Source: Streptomyces antnestii (lineage in GTDB: Bacteria; Actinomycetota; Actinomycetes; Streptomycetales; Streptomycetaceae). From it: a stretch of 64,000 bases of DNA. The notes below the pieces were generated by a model. That model saw only the letters and a program-made list of their open reading frames with translations. It searched no databases and had not been told where the DNA came from. The stretch lies in assembly GCF_004005495.1 (NCBI RefSeq), contig NZ_RZYA01000001.1, forward strand, positions 434,001 through 498,000. The letters are read 5' to 3'. Shown here in pieces: positions 53,799 through 61,914 of this stretch; position 1 is the stretch's first letter; each line of letters starts with the position of its first letter. The position numbers and the translations under genes are program-made.

Positions 53799-54407
53799 AT
53801 GAAGCTCACCCTCACCCAGTTCGTCAGCCTCGACGGCGTGTACCAGGCCCCGGGCGGCCCCCAGGAGGACACCAGCGGCGGCTTCGAGCAAGGCGGCTGG
53901 ACGTTCCCGTACGCGGACGAGGACTTCGGCGCCTTCGTGACCGAGAACTTCGCCCGGGTCGACGCCTTCCTCCTGGGCCGCCGCACCTACGACATCTTCG
54001 CCGGGTACTGGCCCCACCACACCGACCCGGCCGACCCGGTCGCGGGCAAGCTGAACGCCCTCCCGAAGTACGTCGCCAGCACCACCCTGACCAGCGCCGA
54101 CTGGGCGGGCACGGAGATCGTGGGCGCGCAGGACGTCGTCAAGGACGTCACCGCGCTCAAGGAACGGCCCGGCGGCGAACTCCAGATCCACGGCAGCGGG
54201 GCGCTCGCGCGGACGCTGTTCGCCCACGGCCTGATCGACACGGTCCACCTGATGACGTTCCCGGTCGTCCTCGGCACCGGCAAGCGCCTCTTCCCCGAGG
54301 GCGCCGTCCCGACCGCGTTCCGGCCGAGCCGCTCCCTCCTCACGAGCAAGGGCGTGGTCATCACCTCGTACGAGGTCGACGGACGCCCTACGTACGGCAG
54401 TTTCTGA
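53799..54407 (+). CDS. Dihydrofolate reductase/RibD-like family protein
   Basis: The 202-residue protein has the RibD C-terminal/DHFR-like fold: LTLTQFVSLDGVYQAPGGP, DAFLLGRRTYDIFAGYWP, KYVASTTLTSADWAG, LQIHGSGALARTLFAHGLID and FPVVLGTGKRLFPEGA. Such stand-alone proteins are common in Streptomyces; a true DHFR or riboflavin role is unlikely and the substrate is unknown. Its last 19 bases including the stop are duplicated 25 bp downstream. Confidence 0.88.
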   Translation: MKLTLTQFVSLDGVYQAPGGPQEDTSGGFEQGGWTFPYADEDFGAFVTENFARVDAFLLGRRTYDIFAGYWPHHTDPADPVAGKLNALPKYVASTTLTSADWAGTEIVGAQDVVKDVTALKERPGGELQIHGSGALARTLFAHGLIDTVHLMTFPVVLGTGKRLFPEGAVPTAFRPSRSLLTSKGVVITSYEVDGRPTYGSF

Positions 54408-54434
54408 GCGGCCGCCGTACGGCAGTTTCTGAGC
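54391..54434. repeat. 19-bp duplication of the gene end
   Basis: CGTACGGCAGTTTCTGAGC occurs at 54391-54409, covering the DHFR-like stop, and again at 54416-54434. A frameshifted or read-through transcript would meet a second stop. Confidence 0.8.
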
Positions 54435-54575
54435 CGCCCCGTGAGCGCCGGTCGCCGGGCTGGTCCGGCGCGGGCAAAGCGGTGGTCCGGGCGATCTTGA
54501 CCTGGGTACGGTGGGCCTCCCCCGTGCGAGCCGCCGCCGTCTCCACGCCCGCCGCCCGCCGCCGGAGACCGCACC

Positions 54576-55484
54576 TTGGCCACGCTCACCGTCACCGTCA
54601 CCGCGCCCCGCCGTGCCTGGCTCACCGACCTGCCCGTCCTGCTCGTGGCCGTCGTCTGGGGAGCCAGCTATCTCGCCGCCAAGGGCATCATCACCGACAC
54701 GACGGTGCTCGCGGTCCTCGTCCTCCGGTTCGCCGTCGTCCTGCCGGCGCTCGCCGTGGCCGGGTGGACGGCGCTGCGCGGGCTGAGCGTGGCGCAGTGG
54801 CGAGGGGCGGGCCTCCTCGGGCTGATCCTGAGCGGGATCTTCCTCCTGGAGACGTACGGCGTCGTGCACACGTCCGCGACGAACGCGGGCCTGATCATCA
54901 GCCTCACCATGATCTTCACGCCCCTCGCCGAGGCCGCGGTGACCCGGACCAGGCCCTCCCGGACGTTCCTCGCCGCTGCCGCTCTCTCCGTGGCGGGCGT
55001 CGTCCTGCTCACCCAGAGCGGCGGCATCACGGCGCCCTCCGCCGGTGACCTCCTGATGCTGCTCGCCGCCCTCGCCCGCACGGTCCACGTCCTCGCCATG
55101 GCCCGGATCAGGTCCGTGCGGGGCGCGGAGGCGCTGCCGCTGACGACGGTTCAACTCGGCGCCGCCGTCGTGGTGTTCGCGCTCCTGTGCGCGGCGCCGG
55201 GGGCGGGCGCCACGCCGTGGGAGGCGGCCGCGGCCTTCGGTCCCGGGCAGTGGGCGGGGCTCGTCTTCCTGTCCGTCTTCTGCACGCTCTTCGCCTTCTT
55301 CGTACAGATGTGGGCGGTCCACAGGACGTCGCCGTCCCGGGTGAGTCTGCTCCTCGGCACGGAACCGCTGTGGGCCGCGGCGGCCGGCATCGCCATCGGC
55401 GGCGAACGCCTGGGCCCGCTGGGCCTGTTGGGGGCCGTGTTCGTGCTGGCGGGCACGGCGTGGGGGCGCCGCGCCACCGCCTGA
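54576..55484 (+). CDS. EamA/DMT-family transporter
   Basis: The 302-residue membrane protein has about ten hydrophobic helices in two EamA halves. They begin at LPVLLVAVVWGASYLAAKGI and, after residue 150, at GDLLMLLAALARTVHVLAMA. LLGLILSGIFLLETYGVVHT and LSVFCTLFAFFVQMWAVHRT are typical. Members export amino acids or other metabolites; the substrate is unknown. TTG 54576 has GGAG nine bases upstream and no ATG/GTG gives a better start. Confidence 0.88.
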   Translation: MATLTVTVTAPRRAWLTDLPVLLVAVVWGASYLAAKGIITDTTVLAVLVLRFAVVLPALAVAGWTALRGLSVAQWRGAGLLGLILSGIFLLETYGVVHTSATNAGLIISLTMIFTPLAEAAVTRTRPSRTFLAAAALSVAGVVLLTQSGGITAPSAGDLLMLLAALARTVHVLAMARIRSVRGAEALPLTTVQLGAAVVVFALLCAAPGAGATPWEAAAAFGPGQWAGLVFLSVFCTLFAFFVQMWAVHRTSPSRVSLLLGTEPLWAAAAGIAIGGERLGPLGLLGAVFVLAGTAWGRRATA

Positions 55485-55593
55485 GACGCCCGCGCGAGAC
55501 GCCCGAGCGGGTGTCTCCCGTGGGTTAACTTCCGTAAAACTTCGCCGACTTGACGTTGACACGACACGCTCTACGCGCGTCACACTAGGGGGC

Positions 55594-56001
55594 ATGCGAA
55601 TCCCCCCACGAATCGCCAGTGTCACTGCCCTCGCCGCCGCCCTGCTCATCGGCGGACCCGTCCTCGCCGGCCAGGCGACCGCGGCCCCGGCCCCCGTCAC
55701 GTACTCCGTGACCGCCGTCGGCGACATCTGCTACTCGGCGCTGCCGTCCCAGGCCCACGACACGCTCGACCTCATCGAGCAGGGCGGCCCCTATCCCTAC
55801 TCCCAGGACGGCACCGTCTTCCAGAACCGGGAGGGCGTCCTGCCGTCACAGTCCGCCGGCTACTACCACGAGTACACCGTCATCACCCCCGGCTCCCCGA
55901 CCCGCGGCGCCCGCCGCATCGTCACCGGCGAGCAGTCCAAGGAGGACTACTACACCGGCGACCACTACGCGACGTTCGACCTCGTCGACTTCGGCTGCTG
56001 A
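55594..56001 (+). CDS. Secreted guanyl-specific ribonuclease (RNase Sa family)
   Basis: The 135-residue precursor has a Sec signal (residues 1-31, ASVTALAAALLIGGPVLAG). Its mature domain of about 100 residues closely matches RNase Sa of Streptomyces aureofaciens: YPYSQDGTVFQNREGVLP, YYHEYTVITPG and EDYYTGDHYATFDL. The catalytic Glu (HEYTV), Arg (GARRIVTG) and His (GDHYATF) are all present. The two cysteines that form the single disulphide are there too (GDIC and the last residue). No barstar-type inhibitor gene is adjacent. Confidence 0.95.
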   Translation: MRIPPRIASVTALAAALLIGGPVLAGQATAAPAPVTYSVTAVGDICYSALPSQAHDTLDLIEQGGPYPYSQDGTVFQNREGVLPSQSAGYYHEYTVITPGSPTRGARRIVTGEQSKEDYYTGDHYATFDLVDFGC

Positions 56002-56028
56002 GCCCGCCCGGCGGCCGGGCGGGCGCCG

Positions 56029-56229
56029 TCAGCTCCTGACGCTCTCCGCAGCGGCGAACAGGGCGAACGCGAGCACGACCAGCGCGATGCTCCCGTACAC
56101 CTCGTGGCCGTCGAGGAAGCCGATGTGCCGGATGACGCCCCAGCTCAGCCACCCGGTGAACTCGTGCAGCAGACCGATCACGCCCTGAATGAGCGCGATC
56201 GCGCCGATGAACTCCAGAACCTTCTTCAT
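56029..56229 (-). CDS. Small two-helix membrane protein
   Basis: The 66-residue product has two hydrophobic helices (VLEFIGAIALIQGVIGLLHE and IALVVLAFALFAAAESV) joined by a short loop with FTGWLSWGVIRHIG. It has no charge pattern of a barstar, so it is not the RNase inhibitor. The ATG at 56229 is preceded by GGGTGAGAG-type sequence on the plus strand and a 21-bp repeat array lies upstream. Function unknown; similar small proteins are common in Streptomyces. Confidence 0.7.
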   Translation of the reverse strand: MKKVLEFIGAIALIQGVIGLLHEFTGWLSWGVIRHIGFLDGHEVYGSIALVVLAFALFAAAESVRS

Positions 56230-56315
56230 GGGTGAGAGCCTCGCCCCGCGGACCCCCCACGCACATCGGCCGCGGGGCGAGGCGCACCCGCCCGAAGACG
56301 GTCCCGCCGACCGGG

Positions 56316-56399
56316 CGCACCGACCGACGTATGCGACGCACCGACCGACGTATGCGGCGCCTCGACCGACGTATGCGGCGCCGCGACCGAAGTAGACGG
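56316..56399. repeat. Four 21-bp tandem repeats
   Basis: Units such as CGCACCGACCGACGTATGCGG repeat four times with increasing divergence toward the right. The array sits between the small membrane protein and the histidine kinase, within both upstream regions. The 21-bp period keeps open frames on both strands (AYVGRxA on the minus strand), which explains spurious long ORFs here. Confidence 0.85.
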
Positions 56400-56471
56400 C
56401 GCCCCGACTTTCGTCCACGGTCACCGCCGCGAAGGGGTGTGCGCTGCCCCAGGTGCGTAGATTTGTCGACC

Positions 56472-57737
56472 ATGGAGGTTCAGGAGCGGACAGGGCCGGC
56501 CCCGCCGGCGCAGTGGTACCGGTGGCGGCGCAGGCTGCTGCCCTCGGCGGTCGCCGAAGAACTGGACCTGGACCCGGACGGCCGCCCCGGCCGCCGGCGC
56601 CGCACCCTGCGCGACTGGGTCGTCGACTTCGCCTGCTTCCTCGTCGCCGTGGGCATCGGCCTCCTCAGCGCCGACTCCGTCACGAACGACCCGAACACCC
56701 CCGCGAGCCTGGCCGCACTCGACCAGTGGCTCGGCGCGCTCGCCTGCGCCGTCGTGTGGCTGCGCAGACGGTGGCCGCTCGGCCTGGCCATCGTGCTCGC
56801 GGCTGTCAGCATGGTCTCGAACGTCGCCGGCGGTGCCTCCCTGGTCGCGCTCTTCACCCTCGCCGTGCACCGCCCGTTCCGGTACGTCGCCTGGGTCGCC
56901 GGTGTTTCCGTCGCGCTGATCCCCGTCTTCTTCTGGCTGCGTCCCGACCCTGACGCGCCGTACGTCCTCGCCGTCGTCTTCACCGCCGTCCTCACCGTCA
57001 CGGTGGTCGGCTGGGGCATGTTCGTACGCTCGCGGCGTCAGCTCCTGCTGTCGCTGCGGGACCGGGCCCGGCGCGCCGAGACCGAGGCCGGGCTGCGGGC
57101 CCAGCAGGCGCAGCGCCTCGCCCGCGAGGCCATCGCGCGCGAGATGCACGACGTGCTGGCCCACCGGCTCACCCTGCTCAGCGTGCACGCGGGCGCCCTG
57201 GAGTTCCGGCCCGACGCGCCCCGGCAGGAGGTCGCCAGGGCCGCGGGCGTCATCCGGGAGAGCGCCCACGAGGCGCTGCAGGACCTGCGCGAGATCATCG
57301 GCGTGCTGCGCGCCGACGACCACGGCGACGAGTCGGGGCGGCCCCAGCCGACGCTGGCCGCGCTCGACTCCCTCGTCGCCGAGTCCCGCGAGGCGGGCAT
57401 GAAGGTCGGCCTCGACCACCGGATCGCCGACCCGGACGCCGTTCCCGCGTCCGTCGGCCGCACCGCCTACCGCATCGTCCAGGAGGCCCTGACCAACGCC
57501 CGCAAACACGCCCCCGGCGCCGGCGTCGACGTCCTCGTCGCCGGCGCGCCGGGCGACGGGGTCACCGTCTCGGTCCGCAATCCGGCGCCGCCCGGCGAGG
57601 TCCCGCACGTACCCGGTTCGGGCCAGGGCCTGATCGGTCTCAGGGAACGGGCCACACTGGCGGGCGGCCGGCTCGGCCACGGAGCGTGCGACGACGGAGG
57701 CTTCGCCGTCGAGGCGTGGCTCCCGTGGCCCGCGTGA
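56472..57737 (+). CDS. Sensor histidine kinase (HisKA_3 type)
   Basis: The 421-residue kinase has an N-terminal cytoplasmic stretch, four to six membrane helices (residues 48-182) and a dimerisation helix with phospho-His 226 (EAIAREMHDVLAHRLTLL). The HATPase region has QEALTNARKHAPGAGV, SVRNPAPP and GQGLIGLRERATLAGGRLG. ATG 56472 lies about 12 bases after TAGATT, suggesting a short or absent leader. Its partner response regulator is encoded 145 bp downstream. Confidence 0.93.
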   Translation: MEVQERTGPAPPAQWYRWRRRLLPSAVAEELDLDPDGRPGRRRRTLRDWVVDFACFLVAVGIGLLSADSVTNDPNTPASLAALDQWLGALACAVVWLRRRWPLGLAIVLAAVSMVSNVAGGASLVALFTLAVHRPFRYVAWVAGVSVALIPVFFWLRPDPDAPYVLAVVFTAVLTVTVVGWGMFVRSRRQLLLSLRDRARRAETEAGLRAQQAQRLAREAIAREMHDVLAHRLTLLSVHAGALEFRPDAPRQEVARAAGVIRESAHEALQDLREIIGVLRADDHGDESGRPQPTLAALDSLVAESREAGMKVGLDHRIADPDAVPASVGRTAYRIVQEALTNARKHAPGAGVDVLVAGAPGDGVTVSVRNPAPPGEVPHVPGSGQGLIGLRERATLAGGRLGHGACDDGGFAVEAWLPWPA

Positions 57738-57882
57738 CCCGGTCCCGGCGCCCGGCGTCCGTGGACCACGTGATCACCGGCTCGCTACGGTGGGCCCCGG
57801 GGACGGCGACGACGGCCACGACGGCCACGGCAGGGATCGTCGCCACGACGACCGCGGTACGACGGTGCGAAGGCGGGACTGG

Positions 57883-58557
57883 GTGAATCCGGTGGAACCG
57901 ATCAGGGTGCTCCTCGTGGACGACGACCCGCTGGTGCGCGCCGGGCTCTCGTTCATGCTCGGCGGCGCGGCCGACCTCGCGATCGTCGGCGAGGCGGCCG
58001 ACGGCTCGGAGGTGCCCGCCCTGGTCGCCGAGACCCGGCCCCACGTCGTCCTCATGGACATCCGCATGCCGGACGTCGACGGTCTCGCGGCGACCGAGGC
58101 GCTGCGGGCGCGGCCCGACGCCCCCGAGGTCATCGTCCTCACCACGTTCCACGCCGACGAACAGGTCCTGCGGGCGCTGCGCGCCGGAGCCGCGGGCTTC
58201 GTCCTCAAGGACACCGCGCCCGCCGAGATCGTCGAGGCGGTCCGCCGCGTCGCCTCCGGAGCGCCCGTCCTGTCGCCCGGCGTGACCCGGCAGCTCATCA
58301 CGCGGGCGACCGGCCCCGACCCGCACCAGGACCGCCGGGCACGCGCGCGTGAGCGGCTCGCGGAACTGGCGGAGCGCGAGCGCGAGGTGGCCGTCGCCGT
58401 GGGGCGCGGCGCCGCCAACGCGGAGATCGCCGCCGAGCTCTACATGAGTGTCGCCACCGTCAAGGCGCACGTCTCCCGCATCCTCGCGAAGCTCGGCCTG
58501 AACAACCGCGTCCAGATCGCGCTCCTGACGCACGACGCGGGACTCCTGGACGACTGA
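57883..58557 (+). CDS. NarL/LuxR-family response regulator
   Basis: The 224-residue regulator has acidic residues at 13-15 (VLLVDDDPLVRAG), phospho-Asp 59 (HVVLMDIRMPDVDG), Thr in VIVLTTFHAD and Lys in GFVLKDTAPAE. The LuxR HTH (EREREVAVAVGRGAANAEI, VATVKAHVSRILAKLGLNN) is complete. GTG 57883 follows AAGGCGGG. It pairs with the upstream kinase; neither neighbour suggests an obvious target. Confidence 0.93.
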   Translation: MNPVEPIRVLLVDDDPLVRAGLSFMLGGAADLAIVGEAADGSEVPALVAETRPHVVLMDIRMPDVDGLAATEALRARPDAPEVIVLTTFHADEQVLRALRAGAAGFVLKDTAPAEIVEAVRRVASGAPVLSPGVTRQLITRATGPDPHQDRRARARERLAELAEREREVAVAVGRGAANAEIAAELYMSVATVKAHVSRILAKLGLNNRVQIALLTHDAGLLDD

Positions 58558-58601
58558 TCCGGGACCGCGATTTCGGGTTGGCCGGGTACTGGTCTGCCGC
58601 G

Positions 58602-58734
58602 CCGGTGGAGGCTGGTCGCGCAGTTCCCCGCGCCCCTGAAACGCCTGCGCTGCGCGCAGCATTTCCCCGATGAAGGCGCGGCGAAGCCGCAAGCCTTGAG
58701 GGGCGCGGGGAACTGCGCGACCAGCCCCCACCGG
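58602..58734. repeat. Interspersed palindrome (GGCTGGTCGCGCAGTTCC type)
   Basis: Arms starting CCGGTGGAGGCTGGTCGCGC pair with the right arm ending GCGACCAGCCCCCACCGG. This is the same family as at 39189-39324 and it fills most of the gap between the response-regulator and Gfo/Idh genes. Confidence 0.85.
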
Positions 58735-58780
58735 CCCGCAGTCGGCCCGCACCCGTGGCCATCCATCCCCCCCCGGAACC

Positions 58781-59785
58781 TCAGCCCCCAGCGATCTCCG
58801 ACATCCGCACCACCCGCCGCTCGCGCCGCGACAGTTCGCAGGCCTCCGCGATCCGCAGTGCGTGCAGCGCCTCGCGGCCGTCGCACGGGTTCTCCCGTTC
58901 ACCGCGCACCACGTCGACGAACGCGACGAGCTCCGCCTCGTACGCGGGCGCGAAGCGCTCCAGGAAACCGGGCCAGGGCCGGTCCGCGGCGGGCGGGCCC
59001 TTGGGCTCCGTGGAGGCGACCGGCGTGCGGTCGTCGAGGCCGACGACGACCGTGTCGAGCTCGCCCGAGAGCTCCATACGGACGTCGTAGCCCGCGCCGT
59101 TGCAGCGCGTCGCCGTCGCCGTGACCAGCGTGCCGTCGTCAAGCGTGAGGACGGCGGCCGCCGTGTCGACGTCCCCGGCCTCGCGGAACATGGCGGGCCC
59201 GGCGTCGGACCCCGTCGCGTACACCTCGGTCACCTCGCGTCCGGTGACCCAGCGCAGCATGTCGAAGTCGTGGACCAGACAGTCCCGGTAGAGCCCGCCG
59301 GACAGCGGCAGATACGCGGCCGGCGGCGGCGCCGGGTCGGACGTCATGGCCCGTACGGTGTGCAGCCGGCCGAGACGGCCCGAGCGCACCGCCTCGCGCG
59401 CCGCCGTGTAGCCCGCGTCGAAGCGGCGCTGGAAGCCCAGTTGGAGCACCGTCCCGGCCCGGTCGACCTCGTCGAGCGCCGCGAGCGTGCCCGGCAGGTC
59501 GAGGGCGATCGGCTTCTCGCAGAACACCGGGAGCCCGGCCCGCGCCGCCCGCCCGATCAGCTCGCCGTGCGCGGACGTCGCCGCCGTGATGACCACCGCG
59601 TCCACGCCCCAGGTGAAGATCTCGTCCACCGTGGGCGCCGCGGTCGCTCCTATCCGGGCCGCGAGCGCGACGGCCCGTGCCGGGTCCGCGTCCGTCATCA
59701 CGAGCTGGCCGACCTCGCGGTACCGCTCCAGAACCGCTGCGTGAAAGGTGCCGATACGGCCCGTTCCGATAAGTCCGATGCGCAT
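58781..59785 (-). CDS. Gfo/Idh/MocA-family oxidoreductase (inositol dehydrogenase-like)
   Basis: The 334-residue NAD(P)-dependent dehydrogenase has the Rossmann motif IGLIGTGRIGTFHAAVL, the EKP motif PVFCEKPIALDLPG and a later GLYRDCLVHDFDMLRWVTG with the conserved Asp/His pair. The sequence resembles inositol 2-dehydrogenases and related sugar dehydrogenases. The ATG at 59785 is preferred; the frame upstream crosses the operator region. It is divergent from a GntR regulator, which probably controls it and the nearby sugar ABC transporter. Confidence 0.9.
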   Translation of the reverse strand: MRIGLIGTGRIGTFHAAVLERYREVGQLVMTDADPARAVALAARIGATAAPTVDEIFTWGVDAVVITAATSAHGELIGRAARAGLPVFCEKPIALDLPGTLAALDEVDRAGTVLQLGFQRRFDAGYTAAREAVRSGRLGRLHTVRAMTSDPAPPPAAYLPLSGGLYRDCLVHDFDMLRWVTGREVTEVYATGSDAGPAMFREAGDVDTAAAVLTLDDGTLVTATATRCNGAGYDVRMELSGELDTVVVGLDDRTPVASTEPKGPPAADRPWPGFLERFAPAYEAELVAFVDVVRGERENPCDGREALHALRIAEACELSRRERRVVRMSEIAGG

Positions 59786-59824
59786 GGAGTCAAGGTGCCG
59801 CCCCTGACACCCTCTGTCAACGAT

Positions 59825-59836
59825 TTGTCCGGACAA
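59825..59836. promoter_or_regulatory. Perfect palindrome TTGTCCGGACAA between Gfo/Idh and GntR genes
   Basis: The 12-bp perfect palindrome lies four bases upstream of a TTGACA -35 (59815-59820, minus strand) for the dehydrogenase and 49 bp from the GntR start. Its form resembles HutC-subfamily GntR operators (for example TGGTCTAGACCA for DasR). Confidence 0.75.
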
Positions 59837-59885
59837 CCGAACTTCACGACTTCCCGTCAACATGGCGTGCGGCTACGCTCGGCCC

Positions 59886-60650
59886 GTGGCCAAACCCGTA
59901 GTCGACCCGACCGTGTCGCTCCAGCTCAGCGTCGATCGCAGCAGCCCGGTCCCGCTCTACTTCCAGCTCTCCCAGCAGCTGGAGGCGGCGATCGAGAGGG
60001 GCTCGCTGACGCCCGGCAGCCTCCTGGGCAACGAGATCGAGCTCGCGGGCCGGCTCGGCCTGTCCCGGCCCACGGTCCGTCAGGCCATCCAGTCCCTCGT
60101 CGACAAGGGCCTCCTCGTCCGCCGCCGCGGCGTCGGCACCCAGGTCGTGCACAGCCAGGTCAAGCGCCCACTGGAACTGAGCAGCCTCTACGACGACCTG
60201 GAGGCGGCCGGCCAGAAGCCCGAGACGCGCGTCCTGGCCAACGTGCTCGTGCCGGCGTCCGCCGAGGTCGCGGCCGCGCTCGGGGTGGGGGAGGGCGACG
60301 AGGTGCACCGGATCGAACGCCTGCGGCTGACCCACGGCGACCCGGTCGCGTATCTCTGCAACCACCTGCCCACCGGGCTGCTCCCGCTCGACACGGACCG
60401 CCTTGAGGCGACGGGGCTCTACCGGCTGATGCGCGCGGCCGGGATAACCCTGCACAGCGCGCGCCAGTCCGTCGGCGCCCGCGCGGCCACGGCCGAGGAG
60501 GGGGAGCGGCTCGGCGAGCCCGAGGGCGCCCCGCTCCTGACGATGCGGCGCACGACGTTCGACGACACCGGCAGGGCGGTGGAGTTCGGGGCGCACACCT
60601 ACCGGGCGTCCCGCTACTCCTTCGAGTTCCAGCTTCTCGTGCGGCCGTAG
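59886..60650 (+). CDS. GntR/HutC-subfamily regulator
   Basis: The 254-residue protein has an N-terminal GntR winged helix (YFQLSQQLEAAIERGSLTPG, ELAGRLGLSRPTVRQAIQSL). A C-terminal UTRA effector domain follows (LGVGEGDEVHRIERLRL, FGAHTYRASRYSFEFQL). GTG 59886 lies seven bases after TACGCT, so the mRNA is probably leaderless. Position between the dehydrogenase and a sugar-binding ABC system suggests it senses a sugar or inositol derivative. Confidence 0.92.
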   Translation: MAKPVVDPTVSLQLSVDRSSPVPLYFQLSQQLEAAIERGSLTPGSLLGNEIELAGRLGLSRPTVRQAIQSLVDKGLLVRRRGVGTQVVHSQVKRPLELSSLYDDLEAAGQKPETRVLANVLVPASAEVAAALGVGEGDEVHRIERLRLTHGDPVAYLCNHLPTGLLPLDTDRLEATGLYRLMRAAGITLHSARQSVGARAATAEEGERLGEPEGAPLLTMRRTTFDDTGRAVEFGAHTYRASRYSFEFQLLVRP

Positions 60651-60704
60651 AAACTCCGTAGAAACTCCCGTACCCGCACAACCCCGTCAGGCCGTAAGAA
60701 TGTT

Positions 60705-60746
60705 ATGACAAAGTCATTGACGGTGCCGGGTACCCACCGCTAGAAC
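60705..60746 (+). promoter_or_regulatory. Promoter of the sugar ABC operon with ATGAC-N3-GTCAT palindrome
   Basis: ATGAC-AAA-GTCAT (60705-60717) abuts TTGACG (-35, 60717-60722). After 18 bases comes TAGAAC (-10, 60741-60746), 45 bases before the start codon. The palindrome differs from the GntR site upstream, so a second regulator or a half-site arrangement is possible. Confidence 0.55.
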
Positions 60747-60790
60747 TCCCTCCAGCCGCACACCGGCGGCGCGGAGAGGGGTGGCACACC

Positions 60791-61798
60791 ATGCGCACAG
60801 CCCGTTCGGCCCGCACAGCCCGCACGGCAGCAACTCTCATAGCGGTCGTCGCACTGGCGGCCGGGTGCAGCGGCTCCGGGGGCAAGTCCTCCGAGGACCG
60901 GTCCGGTGGCCAAGGAGGCGGCAAGGCCGCCGGCACGCCCCGCCTGAAGATCGCGATGGTCACCCACTCCGGCGAGGGCGACACCTTCTGGGACATCGTC
61001 CAGAGCGGCGCAAAACAGGCCGCGGCCAAGGACAACGTCCAGTTCCTCTACTCGAACGACAAAGAGGCCAAGGGGCAGGCGGAACTCGTCCAGTCCGCGA
61101 TCGACAAGAAGGTCGACGGGATCGTCGTCACCCTGGCCAAGCCCGAGGCCATGAAGGCCGTACTCGCCAAGGCGGAGGCCGCCGGGATCCCGGTCGTCAC
61201 GATCAACTCCGGCGGCGAGTTCTCGCAGAAGTTCGGCGCGCTCACCCACATCGGGCAGGACGAGTCCGTAGCCGGTGAGGCCGTCGGCACCGAACTCGGC
61301 AAGCGGGGCAAGAAGAAGGTCCTCTGCGTCATCCACGAGCAGGGCAACGTGTCCCTGGAGCAGCGCTGCGCGGGCGTGCGGAAGACCTTCAAGGGCACCG
61401 TCGAGAACCTCAACGTCGAGGGCACCGACGCCCCCTCGTCCCAGTCGTCCATCGAGGCCAAGCTCCAGGCGGCGAAGGACATCGACGCGGTCGTCGCGCT
61501 CGGCGCCCCGATCGCCGACCTCGCCGTCAAGGCCCGGCAGGACGCGCACAGCGGGGCAGAGGTCGACACCTTCGACCTGAACGCAGCCGTGGTCAAGAGC
61601 CTCAAGGCCAGGGACGTCGGCTTCGCCGTCGACCAGCAGCCCTACCTCCAGGGCTATCTCGCCGTCGACGAACTGTGGCTCTACCGGACCAACGCCAACG
61701 TGATCGGCGGCGGAAAGCCCGTCCTGACCGGCCCGGCGATCGTCACCGAGAAGGACGTGCCGAAGCTCGAGAAGTACACCGCGCGCGGCACCCGGTGA
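60791..61798 (+). CDS. Sugar-binding lipoprotein of an ABC importer (copy 1)
   Basis: The 335-residue protein has a lipoprotein signal with lipobox LAAGC (Cys 26), a Gly/Ser-rich linker and a periplasmic-binding-protein fold of the ribose/LacI-like class 4 (Peripla_BP_4). Examples are IAMVTHSGEGDTFWDIVQSG, KKVDGIVVTLAKPEAMKAVL, GALTHIGQDESVAGEAVG and FAVDQQPYLQGYLAVDELW. It binds a sugar or polyol outside the membrane. A second close copy follows. Confidence 0.92.
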   Translation: MRTARSARTARTAATLIAVVALAAGCSGSGGKSSEDRSGGQGGGKAAGTPRLKIAMVTHSGEGDTFWDIVQSGAKQAAAKDNVQFLYSNDKEAKGQAELVQSAIDKKVDGIVVTLAKPEAMKAVLAKAEAAGIPVVTINSGGEFSQKFGALTHIGQDESVAGEAVGTELGKRGKKKVLCVIHEQGNVSLEQRCAGVRKTFKGTVENLNVEGTDAPSSQSSIEAKLQAAKDIDAVVALGAPIADLAVKARQDAHSGAEVDTFDLNAAVVKSLKARDVGFAVDQQPYLQGYLAVDELWLYRTNANVIGGGKPVLTGPAIVTEKDVPKLEKYTARGTR

Positions 61799-61914
61799 AC
61801 GGATGGATGATCCCCGTATCCGATACTTGGACGTTCGGGGCCGGTCGTAGAGCCCCCGGGGCCGGTCCGCCGGCCGCGCAGGACCAAGCGTCAGAAGAAG
61901 AAGGGCACGGCCTC

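Noticed and set aside
56029..56229. Barstar-type inhibitor of the neighbouring RNase
   Set aside because: The product is a 66-residue two-helix hydrophobic protein without the acidic barstar fold.
56316..56424. N-terminal extension of the small membrane protein through the 21-bp repeats
   Set aside because: The frame is open only because the repeat period is a multiple of three; MKK at 56229 is a normal start for a small membrane protein.
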